From positions 1 to 29,479 of the forward strand of contig CALEYM010000597.1 in assembly GCA_937926185.1 (NCBI GenBank): a stretch of 29,479 nucleotides of DNA, given 5' to 3'. Shown piece after piece: positions 1 to 7,322 of the stretch. Both the position numbers and the translations under genes were made by a program. The notes under the pieces were generated by a model. That model did no database searches. It saw nothing but the letters and a program-made list of their open reading frames with translations, and was not told the DNA's origin. Numbering within the stretch: position 1 is the first letter of the stretch; every line of letters starts with the position of its first letter. Source of the stretch: an uncultured Bacteroidota bacterium (GTDB taxonomy: Bacteria > Bacteroidota > Bacteroidia > Chitinophagales > Saprospiraceae).

Positions 1-25
1 GCAACCCCCTAAACCATCTAAACTT
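1..25. repeat. CTAAACC/TCTAAAC-type short repeat at window edge
   Basis: The first bases contain C-rich CTAAACC followed by ATCTAAAC. This is the reverse complement of the GTTTAGATGGTTTAG units found between susC and susD near 21325-21359. Here it lies directly upstream of the DUF3127 gene, and its left part may continue outside the window. It looks like a dispersed intergenic simple repeat; its function is unknown. Confidence 0.5.
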
Positions 26-47
26 TCACAACCTTTAACTTAAAAAT

Positions 48-425
48 ATGGCATTCGAAGTAGAGGGAAAACTCCACCGCATCTTTCCCACAGAACAAAA
101 ATCGGCCAGTTTTCAGGCCCGCGAATTCGTTTTGGAAGTACCGGACGGCAACTATCCGCAATTGATCAAATTTCAGGCGGTGCAGGAACGTTGCAATATC
201 CTGGACAACTATAACGAGGGCGACCGCGTCAAAGTATCATTCGATTTGCGTGGGCGCGAGTGGAACGGCAAGTACCTGACCAATCTCAATGCATGGCGCA
301 TCGAGTCGGCAGAAGGCGCTGCAAATGCAAGCGCCCCGGCTGGAGACGAACGTTTCCCCGCCGATCCGTTCCCGGATTATAATAATACTCCGCCCCCGGC
401 AAATATGGATGACTTGCCGTTTTAA
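48..425 (+). CDS. DUF3127 family protein, OB-fold-like, with SSB-like acidic C-terminal tip
   Basis: This 125-residue protein has no signal peptide and should be cytoplasmic. Residues 1-85 form a compact beta-rich domain (MAFEVEGKLHRIFPTE at the start, a central FDLRGREWNGKYLTNL stretch) matching the Bacteroidota DUF3127 family. I recall that family as resembling the OB fold of single-stranded DNA-binding proteins. Residues 86-119 are a low-complexity Ala/Pro/Asp linker, and the protein ends in MDDLPF, close to the DDDIPF tip that bacterial SSB uses to recruit partners. A role in single-stranded DNA or RNA metabolism is therefore an inference. The ATG follows an A-rich stretch. The next gene starts 4 nt after the stop, so the two are probably co-transcribed. 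Family assignment is fairly sure; function is not. Confidence 0.8.
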   Translation: MAFEVEGKLHRIFPTEQKSASFQAREFVLEVPDGNYPQLIKFQAVQERCNILDNYNEGDRVKVSFDLRGREWNGKYLTNLNAWRIESAEGAANASAPAGDERFPADPFPDYNNTPPPANMDDLPF

Positions 426-429
426 ACAA

Positions 430-1032
430 ATGATGAAAAAAATCTGGCTGCCTGTATTCTTCGTTTCCTGCTGCTACTTCCGGCCCGTAGCGCAAACCTT
501 ATCGGGTGTCAGCACCCGGTGGAGCGATTCCTTCGTGGAGTGGGAGTTGTTCGCCACGCTGGCCGATACGGTTCAGGCGGAAGACGAGGACTCGGAATCG
601 CCCGATGAAGAATTGTACGGGGAGATGAAACTGCGCTGGCTGGATTTGCGCGACGACTGGTCGGAATGGGATTATAACCTCGGCGACGAACGCGGCACCA
701 TTAAAATGAAATGGAAAAACGACCCTACCCAGTGGGAACTGCGCGGCTTCGACGGCGCCGTGATCACCATGCGGGCCGCCTGGAACAACGACTTCACCGA
801 ATGGCGCGTGACGGACAACTCCATTTCCCTCACGCTTCGAAGCCGCTGGACGAATCAGCTGGATGAATGGCAGGTGGAAGATGCCAACCGGGGCACTTTT
901 TATGTTTACACCGTGTACCGGGGCGACCCCCGCGACTGGGCCATCGAAGATAACCTGGACGGCTCCGTTACGCAGCCGATGAAACTGGCCCTGATCTTCC
1001 TGGCCGTTTTCCATTCGACGCCCCGGATGTAA
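430..1032 (+). CDS. secreted tryptophan-repeat protein (six W-x6-W units), unknown function
   Basis: I do not recognise this 200-residue protein. The chosen start is the ATG at 430 (or the adjacent one at 433), because it gives a lysine-plus-hydrophobic signal peptide ending near VAQ at residue 21; upstream in-frame starts overlap the DUF3127 gene. The mature part contains six units in which two aromatics are exactly seven residues apart: W31/W38, W70/W77, W95/W102, W118/W125, W140/W147 and Y163/W170. The consensus is W-x-[ND]-x3-[DEQ]-W, followed by a short beta-like stretch. Unit starts are 22-25 residues apart, except after unit 1, where an acidic insert (EDEDSESPDEE) lies. The layout suggests a secreted beta-repeat protein, perhaps ligand-binding, located in the periplasm or outside. 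It lies 4 nt after the DUF3127 gene. No clear terminator follows. Confidence 0.75.
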   Translation: MMKKIWLPVFFVSCCYFRPVAQTLSGVSTRWSDSFVEWELFATLADTVQAEDEDSESPDEELYGEMKLRWLDLRDDWSEWDYNLGDERGTIKMKWKNDPTQWELRGFDGAVITMRAAWNNDFTEWRVTDNSISLTLRSRWTNQLDEWQVEDANRGTFYVYTVYRGDPRDWAIEDNLDGSVTQPMKLALIFLAVFHSTPRM

Positions 1033-1208
1033 CTATCCGTAATCCCGCTCCTTGCTTTCCGCAAACGGCCTGTTGCAAACTGCATTTCAGCGCCTGTTTT
1101 GGCATTTAAAGAAATTTTAACCCTTCAGCCGGCCAACAAAATCAGGCTTTTATGCGTCTTTTAACGGATAATAGCCATTTATTTCAGGTTGGCCTAAAAC
1201 AACGTAAC

Positions 1209-3950
1209 ATGAGAAAACCGCTACTCGCTGCCCTGGTATTGTTGACCGGCGCCGCTGCTTTGATCGCCCAGCCCACCAACGACGATTGTGCCAATCCGAT
1301 TCCCATAACGGATGTTACCGCCTATTGCAGCGCGGTTGGCGCCTTTACCAATATAAACGCCACTCCCTCCGGATACGGGCCGGCCAATTGTTTCGGCACG
1401 GCCAGTAACGACGTTTGGTTTTCCTTTGTGCCGCAGTTTACCGATGTGACGGTTATCGTGCGCGGCGCAACGCCCCAGGCGCCGGGGGGTACGCTGACCA
1501 GACCCCAGGTGGCCATTTATTACGGTACCTGTGGCGGCACGCTGAACGAAGTGCAATGCCAAAGCGCAACGGGGAACAACAATATCGTGGAAGCCACTGA
1601 AAGCGGCTTGCTGGTCGGGTCCACCTACCTGATCCGGGTGCAGGGGCTGAACAACGTGACGGGCACTTTTCAATTGTGCCTGAACAACTACAATCCCCCG
1701 GTTATTCCCACCTCCGATTGTCCGACGGCATCCATTTTGTGTGATAAGTCGCCATTTGTGGTGCAAAGCGTCACTGGCGCCGGCAGCAATATTTCGGAAT
1801 TGAACGACGCCACCTGTTTTTCCAACGGAGCGCCCGGCAACTTCGAATCCAATTCCACCTGGTTTGTATGGATTTGTTCCAAATCGGGTCCCCTGACCTT
1901 TACCCTAACGCCCCTGAACATCGCCGACGACCTCGATTTCGTCTTGTACCGCCTGCCCAATGGCCCGGGCAATTGCCAGGGCAAACAAGTGGTGCGATGT
2001 ATGGCCAGTGGGGAATTCAACTATCAAAGCCCTTGCATGGGGCCCACCGGCCTGCGGGTCGGCGACCCCGATATCAGCGAGGATGCCGGTTGTTCCGATG
2101 CCGGCGATAATGCCTGGTTGGCGCCTTTCGACATGGTGGAAGGAGAAACCTACGCGTTATGCGTCAACAATTTTACCACCAGTGGCAACGGTTTTTCTAT
2201 TGAATTCGGCGGCGCCGGCGAATTTCTCGGCCCCACTGCCCAATTCACCACGGTGCCCGCGGCCGTGTGCCTCGGTACGCCGGTATTGGTGCAGGATGCC
2301 TCCACGTTTCCGCTTGGCAGTATCACGAACTGGAAATGGAGTTTCGGCGCCGATTCCGACCCCGGCGTGGCTACCGGAAAGGGGCCGCATACGGTTACTT
2401 TTAATACCCCCGGCCAGCACCCCGTGGTGCTTCAGCTGGAAACCGATCTGGGCTGCCGGGTAACCGCCATTCAAAATGTGCTGATATACCCGGATGTGGA
2501 AGTCGATACCGTGATCTCGGCGCCGGAATGTAACGGCGGCGACAACGGCGTCATCACCATTAACAATATAAAAATGGGTACGCCACCCTACCAGTTTAGC
2601 TGGGAGGGAGGGCCGTTCGTACCGAATAACAGCCTGTCAAACCTGACGGTTGGTACCTATAACCTCGTGATCCGGGACGCCAACAACTGCGAAACGGAAC
2701 TGGATATCAACGTAAAGGAGCTCGAACTCACCGTAGCCCCGGAGGTGCAGAAACCGCTGTGTACCGGCGATGCCAACGGCATTATTACGCTGAACGTGAC
2801 CAACGGCGCCGGCCCGTACCAGTTCGACTGGGGCAGCGGGTTTATTCCAAGCAATACACAGGGCGGTTTTGCCGCGGGTGTTTATACCATTCTGGGCCTC
2901 GATGCCGAATTGTGCAAAGGCACGTTTACCGTGACCGTTACCGATAACCCGCCCGTTACCCTGGAAATGGATACCATCGACGTGTCCTGTTTCGGCGCCG
3001 ACGACGGTATCGGCATAGCCATCCCCGGCGGCGGGGTCGGCAGTTTTACCTACTTGTGGAGCGATAACCAAACCAATGAAGAAGCCAGCGGACTGGCGCC
3101 GGGCCAGTATTCGGTGACGGCAAGCGACGGCAACGGCTGTACCATCGTCGGCGCTGTTTTTATCACCGAACCGCCCGACGTGGCTGTTTCCCTCCTGGAG
3201 GTAATCAACTTGCTTTGCAACGGAATACCCACCGGCGAAGTAACTGTTGAGGGAGCAGGTGGCCGGCCACCGTTCACCTACAGCGCCGATGGGGTTACTT
3301 TCAGTACATCGGGCAATCTCACCGGCTTGCCGGCCGGCAATTACTGGATAAAAGTAAAAGACGCCGGCGGCTGTCTCGATTCCGTGGCGGCCACTATAAA
3401 CGAACCGCCCCAACTGGCTGTGTTCGCCGAACCGGCCGACACCACGCTCGACTTGGGTTATTCTGTGCAAATACAAACCTTTACCTTGCCCGTTGGCCGG
3501 CCGGTGACGTATCTGTGGTCTCCGCCCTTGGGTTTGAGTTGTGCCGATTGCCCCGACCCGTCCATTGTGGCGATCAATGACGGGTTTTATACCATCCAGA
3601 TCACTGACGAAGACGGTTGCACGGCTTCCGATTCGGTGCGGATTCTTGTTAACCGGGACCGTCCGATTTACGTGCCCAATGTTTTTAAACCGGACGGTAC
3701 TTTTCCCAATGATTATTTCACCTTGTTCGGCGGTCCGGCAGCTGTCAGCATTGAATTGCTCCGGATCTACGACCGCTGGGGCAGCCTGGTTTTTGAAACG
3801 CAGGACATCCCGCTGGGTGAACCCAATTTTGGCTGGGACGGCAAGTATAAAGACAAGCCCATGTCCGGCGTATTTACCTTTTATGCCTCGGTAAAATTTG
3901 TAGACCAGCAAACGGTGCAATATGAGGGAAGCGTGACGGTGGTACGCTAA
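1209..3950 (+). CDS. secreted multidomain adhesin with SprB repeats and type B T9SS C-terminal domain
   Basis: This is a 913-residue cell-surface protein. The ATG at 1209 gives a clean signal peptide (MRKPLLAALVLL, cut after IAQ); a longer in-frame start at 1152 would bury it. After the signal come two cysteine-rich beta-sandwich modules of the pre-peptidase type (NDDCANPI... and SDCPTASILC...), then a PKD-like module containing WKWSFG. About four SprB-type repeats follow, each opening with a [LS]-C-x-G-x2-[DT]-G-like signature (for example LCTGDANGIITL and VSCFGADDGIG). The end is a gliding-motility-associated CHU_C domain starting at IYVPNVFKPDG and containing IYDRWG and GWDGKYK, which is the type B sorting signal of the T9SS. 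Expected role: adhesion or surface matrix, anchored after secretion. Substrate is unknown. It converges on the barrel gene downstream. Confidence 0.85.
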   Translation: MRKPLLAALVLLTGAAALIAQPTNDDCANPIPITDVTAYCSAVGAFTNINATPSGYGPANCFGTASNDVWFSFVPQFTDVTVIVRGATPQAPGGTLTRPQVAIYYGTCGGTLNEVQCQSATGNNNIVEATESGLLVGSTYLIRVQGLNNVTGTFQLCLNNYNPPVIPTSDCPTASILCDKSPFVVQSVTGAGSNISELNDATCFSNGAPGNFESNSTWFVWICSKSGPLTFTLTPLNIADDLDFVLYRLPNGPGNCQGKQVVRCMASGEFNYQSPCMGPTGLRVGDPDISEDAGCSDAGDNAWLAPFDMVEGETYALCVNNFTTSGNGFSIEFGGAGEFLGPTAQFTTVPAAVCLGTPVLVQDASTFPLGSITNWKWSFGADSDPGVATGKGPHTVTFNTPGQHPVVLQLETDLGCRVTAIQNVLIYPDVEVDTVISAPECNGGDNGVITINNIKMGTPPYQFSWEGGPFVPNNSLSNLTVGTYNLVIRDANNCETELDINVKELELTVAPEVQKPLCTGDANGIITLNVTNGAGPYQFDWGSGFIPSNTQGGFAAGVYTILGLDAELCKGTFTVTVTDNPPVTLEMDTIDVSCFGADDGIGIAIPGGGVGSFTYLWSDNQTNEEASGLAPGQYSVTASDGNGCTIVGAVFITEPPDVAVSLLEVINLLCNGIPTGEVTVEGAGGRPPFTYSADGVTFSTSGNLTGLPAGNYWIKVKDAGGCLDSVAATINEPPQLAVFAEPADTTLDLGYSVQIQTFTLPVGRPVTYLWSPPLGLSCADCPDPSIVAINDGFYTIQITDEDGCTASDSVRILVNRDRPIYVPNVFKPDGTFPNDYFTLFGGPAAVSIELLRIYDRWGSLVFETQDIPLGEPNFGWDGKYKDKPMSGVFTFYASVKFVDQQTVQYEGSVTVVR

Positions 3951-4026
3951 CTTTTCCAATTTGACTTTTGTTTGATTTTACTTTTAAGTCAAATTTGAAA
4001 TTTGAAAAGTCAAATTGGAAAAGTTA
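3948..4026. terminator. perfect 22-bp inverted repeat between convergent genes, including both stop codons
   Basis: Positions 3948-3969 and 4005-4026 are perfect reverse complements (22 bp each) with a 35-nt spacer. The arms begin with TAA, so the outermost three bases on each side are the stop codons of the two converging genes. The arm interior is T-rich (CTTTTCCAATTTGACTTTT), giving U-rich tails in both directions as expected for a bidirectional terminator. The spacer contains further copies of TCAAATTT and GAAATTTG, so alternative pairings are possible. Confidence 0.7.
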
Positions 4027-6867
4027 TCTCCTGATCTGCATCCTGAAGCCTCCCCCCCGGCCATTCCAGCCGGGTCCGCCCATTTTATTTAAAGCATACG
4101 TAAAGCGCAGGGTGGCATAACGGGCAAGCGAAGCGGTGCGCGTGTCTTCCACGTAGTTCAGATTGGCTGTGCGGTTGATGCCCACGTTTCGGTTCAGCAG
4201 GTCGCGCACGGCCAGGGTCAGCTCCCCGCGATTGCCTTTGAGGAAAAATTTGGAAATGCTCGCGTTCCAAATGGGAATAGCCTGGTCGTAACCCTGCGAC
4301 AATCCGGTGTTGCGCACAATATCGAGCGCGGTATTGAATGCCCAGCCTTTGGGCAATTCCACGTTGAGTTCGCCGGTATAGGTTTGACGGAAAAAATCCT
4401 GGTTAAAGGCCTTGTCGATGGAGTACGCCGTTTGGTTCCAGCTCAGCTCTGCGCTGGCCGTGAAATTGATCCATTCGGCCGGGGTAAAATCCCAGGACAG
4501 GGACTGACCCAATTCCAGACGGGTAGTAAAGTTTTCGGTTTCGTTGATGAAATTTTGTCCGCGGTTCACCGAGCCTTCGGTACGCAGGTTAAAGCGGCTT
4601 TTGATCTTCCGCCAGGGCAGGCCGAAGGCCAGGTTGCCAAAGAGGCGGTAGTCCGATGCCACGTTGACGGGCCGGAAGCGGCGCACGAAAAGGGAATCGA
4701 CCGATTGGGCGTTTACGATCCTGTCCTGCGTGTAGGTAAAAAACAACATGCTGAAAAAACTGCGCATCGTTTCGGGGTTAAACTGCACGTAGCTGGCATT
4801 CAGGTTGTGTGCATACTCGGGCTGGAGTTCGGGGTTGCCTTCCGAGATATTGAGCGGGTCGCTGATATCGGGCACTGGCTGGAGTTGCTGCACGGTAGGG
4901 GCATTGATATTGGTGGTGTATCCGAGTCGCAGGTGTTTGGAGCTGGAGAAATCGTAGTTGAAGTCGAGCCGGGGTAGCAAATGCCGGAAAGACTGGCGCA
5001 CGGGTTGTCCTTGTCCGCTGGTTACTTCGCCGTCGAGGGTAGCCGTTTGCAGATCGAAACCGGCGCTTCCGTTCCAGGCTTTGCGGTTGATGCGCAGGCC
5101 AGCGCCGGCGCGGTGATAATCGAAGCGGTTGGTATAGGCGTTGGAAAGCAGGGGATTGAAATTGCGTTCGCCCGCGGCCCGGTCGTACACGTCTTTATCG
5201 GCGCGGTTTTCGGAAAGGTTGTATTGGTAGGAAAATTCGAGGTAGCGCCGTTTGCCCAGCGGTTCGGTGTAGGTAGCCCGCGCGCCAAGGTTGAGCACAT
5301 CGTTTTTAAATTCCTGGTATTGGTCGAGGGTATCCCTGCGGAAGGGTTGGCTGGCATCGCCAAAGAAACGGTTTTCCGAAAAACTGTTGCTTTCCGAGTC
5401 GCTGTTATTTATTCCCGCGGTAAGATTGGTGGAGAAATTGCGGCCTTTTTTATTGAATTTATGCCGGTATAACAACCCTCCATTCCAGTTGATGCCTGTT
5501 GCGTCGGACAGATAGGAGCGGTTGCCGTCGTTCAGCGGGTTGCCTTCGTTGTCGGTGGTTTGGGTGGTAGTGACCGAGCTGGTAGCGGATTCGCTGTACG
5601 TAAACGCAGAGGTGATCTGGACGGAATTGAAAGAATCAATTTTTTGGTCGAGGGTAAGGTTAAGCCGGTGGTTGTCGGCGCCGGTGTTTTGGGTGGAATT
5701 TTCCGCGGAAACAAAATTGCCGCCCGGTAAAAAAGACTCCCGGTTGGAGCTGCGCGCGTAATCGCGGTCGTTCTGAGTATAGAAATAGCTGGTATTCAGG
5801 TCGCCGGTGAATTTTTTGCCGTATTCCTGGTTAAAATTAACGCCGCCGGCCCAGGTTTTCAGGAACCCGTCGTTTTGGCCGCCAAAATCCAGCGGCACAT
5901 CATTGTTGCCGTCCGAGCTGATTTGCAGCCGCATCATGCCGCCGCCGCCCATCATCTGGCGCATGGCGCCGGAAAAGGCCATATAATCGTCGATGGAAAA
6001 ACCGGCCTGATTGACGTTGTTGGCCATGCCGAGCAGGGAGAGTTGTTGTTTGGGTTTGAAGCGGTTGAGGCTGGTCCGGCCCTGGTAGCGGAAGTCGTTG
6101 GGCGCTTCTTTCACATCGCTGCCTGCGCCTGCGCTGACCTGTCCGAACCAGCCATTTTTCTTGTCTTCTTTCAGGTCCAGGTTAATCGTTTTTTCGCGTT
6201 GTCCGTCGTCGACGCCGCTGAAGGTGGCCTGTTCCGATTTTTTATCGAACACCTGCACTTTATCCACGGCGTCGGCGGGCAGGTTTTGGGTAGCGATTTT
6301 AGGGTCGTTGCCAAAAAACTTTTTGCCGTCCACCAATACGTTTCTTACCTCTTCGCCCTGCGCTTTAATGGTGCCGTCGCGTTCCACCTCCACGCCGGGC
6401 AGTTTTTTGAGCAGGTCTTCCACCATGGCGTTTTCCTTTACTTTAAAAGAACCGGCGTTGAATTCGATGGTGTCGCTTTTGATGGTCACCGGATTGGCTT
6501 CGCCGGTGACCTGCACTTCGTTCAGCAGGGTGCTTTTTACTTCCATGCGCAGGATGCCGAGTGAAATTTCAACGCCGCCCTGCCCGCCGGATGGGGGAAC
6601 CTGTATCCGTTGCTGAAGATTTTTATAGCCGAAATAAGTTGCCCGAAGCAGGTATTCGCCGCTGTTCAGGTTTTTGAACTCGAAACCTCCGCCCGTTTGC
6701 GAGCGGGTAAAAAACAACAGCGAACTGTCCCGCGGGTGGAGGAGCATGACCGTGACCATTTCCAGTGGCGCCTGTGCGCTGTCCTGCAGTACGCCGCGCA
6801 GGGTATATTTTTGGGAAAAAAGCAGGCAGGGTAAGAAAAGCAGGGAGAATAGAAGTTTTGTTTTCAT
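4024..6867 (-). CDS. TonB-dependent-receptor-like outer membrane beta-barrel protein (OMP_b-brl_3 type)
   Basis: This is a 947-residue outer membrane protein. Residues 1-19 are a signal peptide (MKTKLLFSLLFLPCLLFSQ). Residues 20-110 form a carboxypeptidase-regulatory-like beta-sandwich (YTLRGVLQDS... and the GGFEFKNL step). Residues 115-235 resemble the plug (LNEVQVTGE, then MVEDLLKKLPGVEVERDGTIKAQG, NVLVDGKKFFGNDP). The remainder is a large barrel rich in aromatic/polar alternation. This matches the OMP_b-brl_3 group, distinct from SusC. A Met/Gly stretch lies at residues 301-312 (AMRQMMGGGGMM), and the C-terminus is Gly/Arg-rich (WNGRGGGFRMQIRR), unlike the usual aromatic last residue of a barrel. 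The substrate is unknown; metals or peptides are possible but unproven. It is transcribed alone, and no SusD partner is adjacent. Confidence 0.85.
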   Translation of the reverse strand: MKTKLLFSLLFLPCLLFSQKYTLRGVLQDSAQAPLEMVTVMLLHPRDSSLLFFTRSQTGGGFEFKNLNSGEYLLRATYFGYKNLQQRIQVPPSGGQGGVEISLGILRMEVKSTLLNEVQVTGEANPVTIKSDTIEFNAGSFKVKENAMVEDLLKKLPGVEVERDGTIKAQGEEVRNVLVDGKKFFGNDPKIATQNLPADAVDKVQVFDKKSEQATFSGVDDGQREKTINLDLKEDKKNGWFGQVSAGAGSDVKEAPNDFRYQGRTSLNRFKPKQQLSLLGMANNVNQAGFSIDDYMAFSGAMRQMMGGGGMMRLQISSDGNNDVPLDFGGQNDGFLKTWAGGVNFNQEYGKKFTGDLNTSYFYTQNDRDYARSSNRESFLPGGNFVSAENSTQNTGADNHRLNLTLDQKIDSFNSVQITSAFTYSESATSSVTTTQTTDNEGNPLNDGNRSYLSDATGINWNGGLLYRHKFNKKGRNFSTNLTAGINNSDSESNSFSENRFFGDASQPFRRDTLDQYQEFKNDVLNLGARATYTEPLGKRRYLEFSYQYNLSENRADKDVYDRAAGERNFNPLLSNAYTNRFDYHRAGAGLRINRKAWNGSAGFDLQTATLDGEVTSGQGQPVRQSFRHLLPRLDFNYDFSSSKHLRLGYTTNINAPTVQQLQPVPDISDPLNISEGNPELQPEYAHNLNASYVQFNPETMRSFFSMLFFTYTQDRIVNAQSVDSLFVRRFRPVNVASDYRLFGNLAFGLPWRKIKSRFNLRTEGSVNRGQNFINETENFTTRLELGQSLSWDFTPAEWINFTASAELSWNQTAYSIDKAFNQDFFRQTYTGELNVELPKGWAFNTALDIVRNTGLSQGYDQAIPIWNASISKFFLKGNRGELTLAVRDLLNRNVGINRTANLNYVEDTRTASLARYATLRFTYALNKMGGPGWNGRGGGFRMQIRR

Positions 6868-6958
6868 AGCTTAAAAAAAGTCAACAGGTAAAAGCCAAAA
6901 TGTAAATGCATGACGGTGCGAGGTATAACATTTCGACTTTTATATTCAATTACAAAGG

Positions 6959-6966
6959 CAAAGGTA
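6959..6966 (-). promoter_or_regulatory. candidate Bacteroidota -7 box for the outer membrane barrel gene
   Basis: On the minus strand these bases read TACCTTTG, a match to the TAnnTTTG -7 consensus of the Bacteroidota primary sigma factor. They lie about 92 nt upstream of the ATG. I do not see a TTTG -33 element at the usual spacing, so the assignment is tentative. Confidence 0.35.
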
Positions 6967-6986
6967 TTGGCTGCTATCCGGCAGGC

Positions 6987-7042
6987 AGGTTAAACGACCT
7001 TGAAGGAAGGTTAAAAAAGGTTAATGACGTATAGGCGTCATT
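6987..7042. promoter_or_regulatory. phased AGGTTAA direct repeats plus AATGACG palindrome (candidate operator)
   Basis: AGGTTAA occurs at 6987, 7008 and 7018. The start-to-start distances of 21 and 10 bp equal two helical turns and one, so all three would face the same side of the DNA. Adjoining them, AATGACG (7023-7029) and CGTCATT (7036-7042) form a perfect 7-bp inverted repeat around a 6-bp centre. This is a plausible protein-binding region for one or both divergent genes. The protein is unknown. Confidence 0.4.
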
Positions 7043-7322
7043 TGGAAATCTGCATTTGGAGCGGTTTTTGTTCTGGTTTCCCTTTAAGCCTGCATTCAAG
7101 GCTTCCTCACCGATTACGCGCCTGCTTCATTTTTTCCGTTTAACGTACCTGACTCCGGACGCTTAACTCGTCCGCTACAGTACGGTCTTGTAATCTGGCA
7201 TCCTGCCATTTTAATCTTCTCAACTTACTTTTTCACCTCGGGACTGTGATTTTTAACTTGCCTGCCGCAAGGCGGAAAGGCACTCTTATTTATTCACTTT
7301 TTCAAGGGTAATCCTCTGGTCT

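Larger units (their letters stand above)
6868..7322. other. 455-bp gene-free divergent region with direct repeats and hairpins
   Basis: This region lies between two divergently transcribed genes. I see no convincing coding frame. It holds three AGGTTAA direct repeats (6987-6993, 7008-7014, 7018-7024), an AATGACG/CGTCATT palindrome (7023-7029 with 7036-7042), a 6-bp hairpin AAGCCT/AGGCTT (7086-7104), and a two-tier hairpin CGTAC-CGGACG/CGTCCG-GTACG (7144-7184). A possible promoter for the minus-strand gene lies at 6959-6966. The length and structure suggest a regulatory region, with an unannotated small RNA as an alternative. Confidence 0.5.

Noticed and set aside
289..429. Longer start for the W-repeat protein overlapping the DUF3127 gene
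   Set aside because: The extension is out-of-frame DUF3127 sequence; starting at 430 gives a clean signal peptide.
1152..1208. Upstream start for the type B T9SS adhesin
   Set aside because: It adds 19 polar residues before an obvious signal peptide beginning at 1209.
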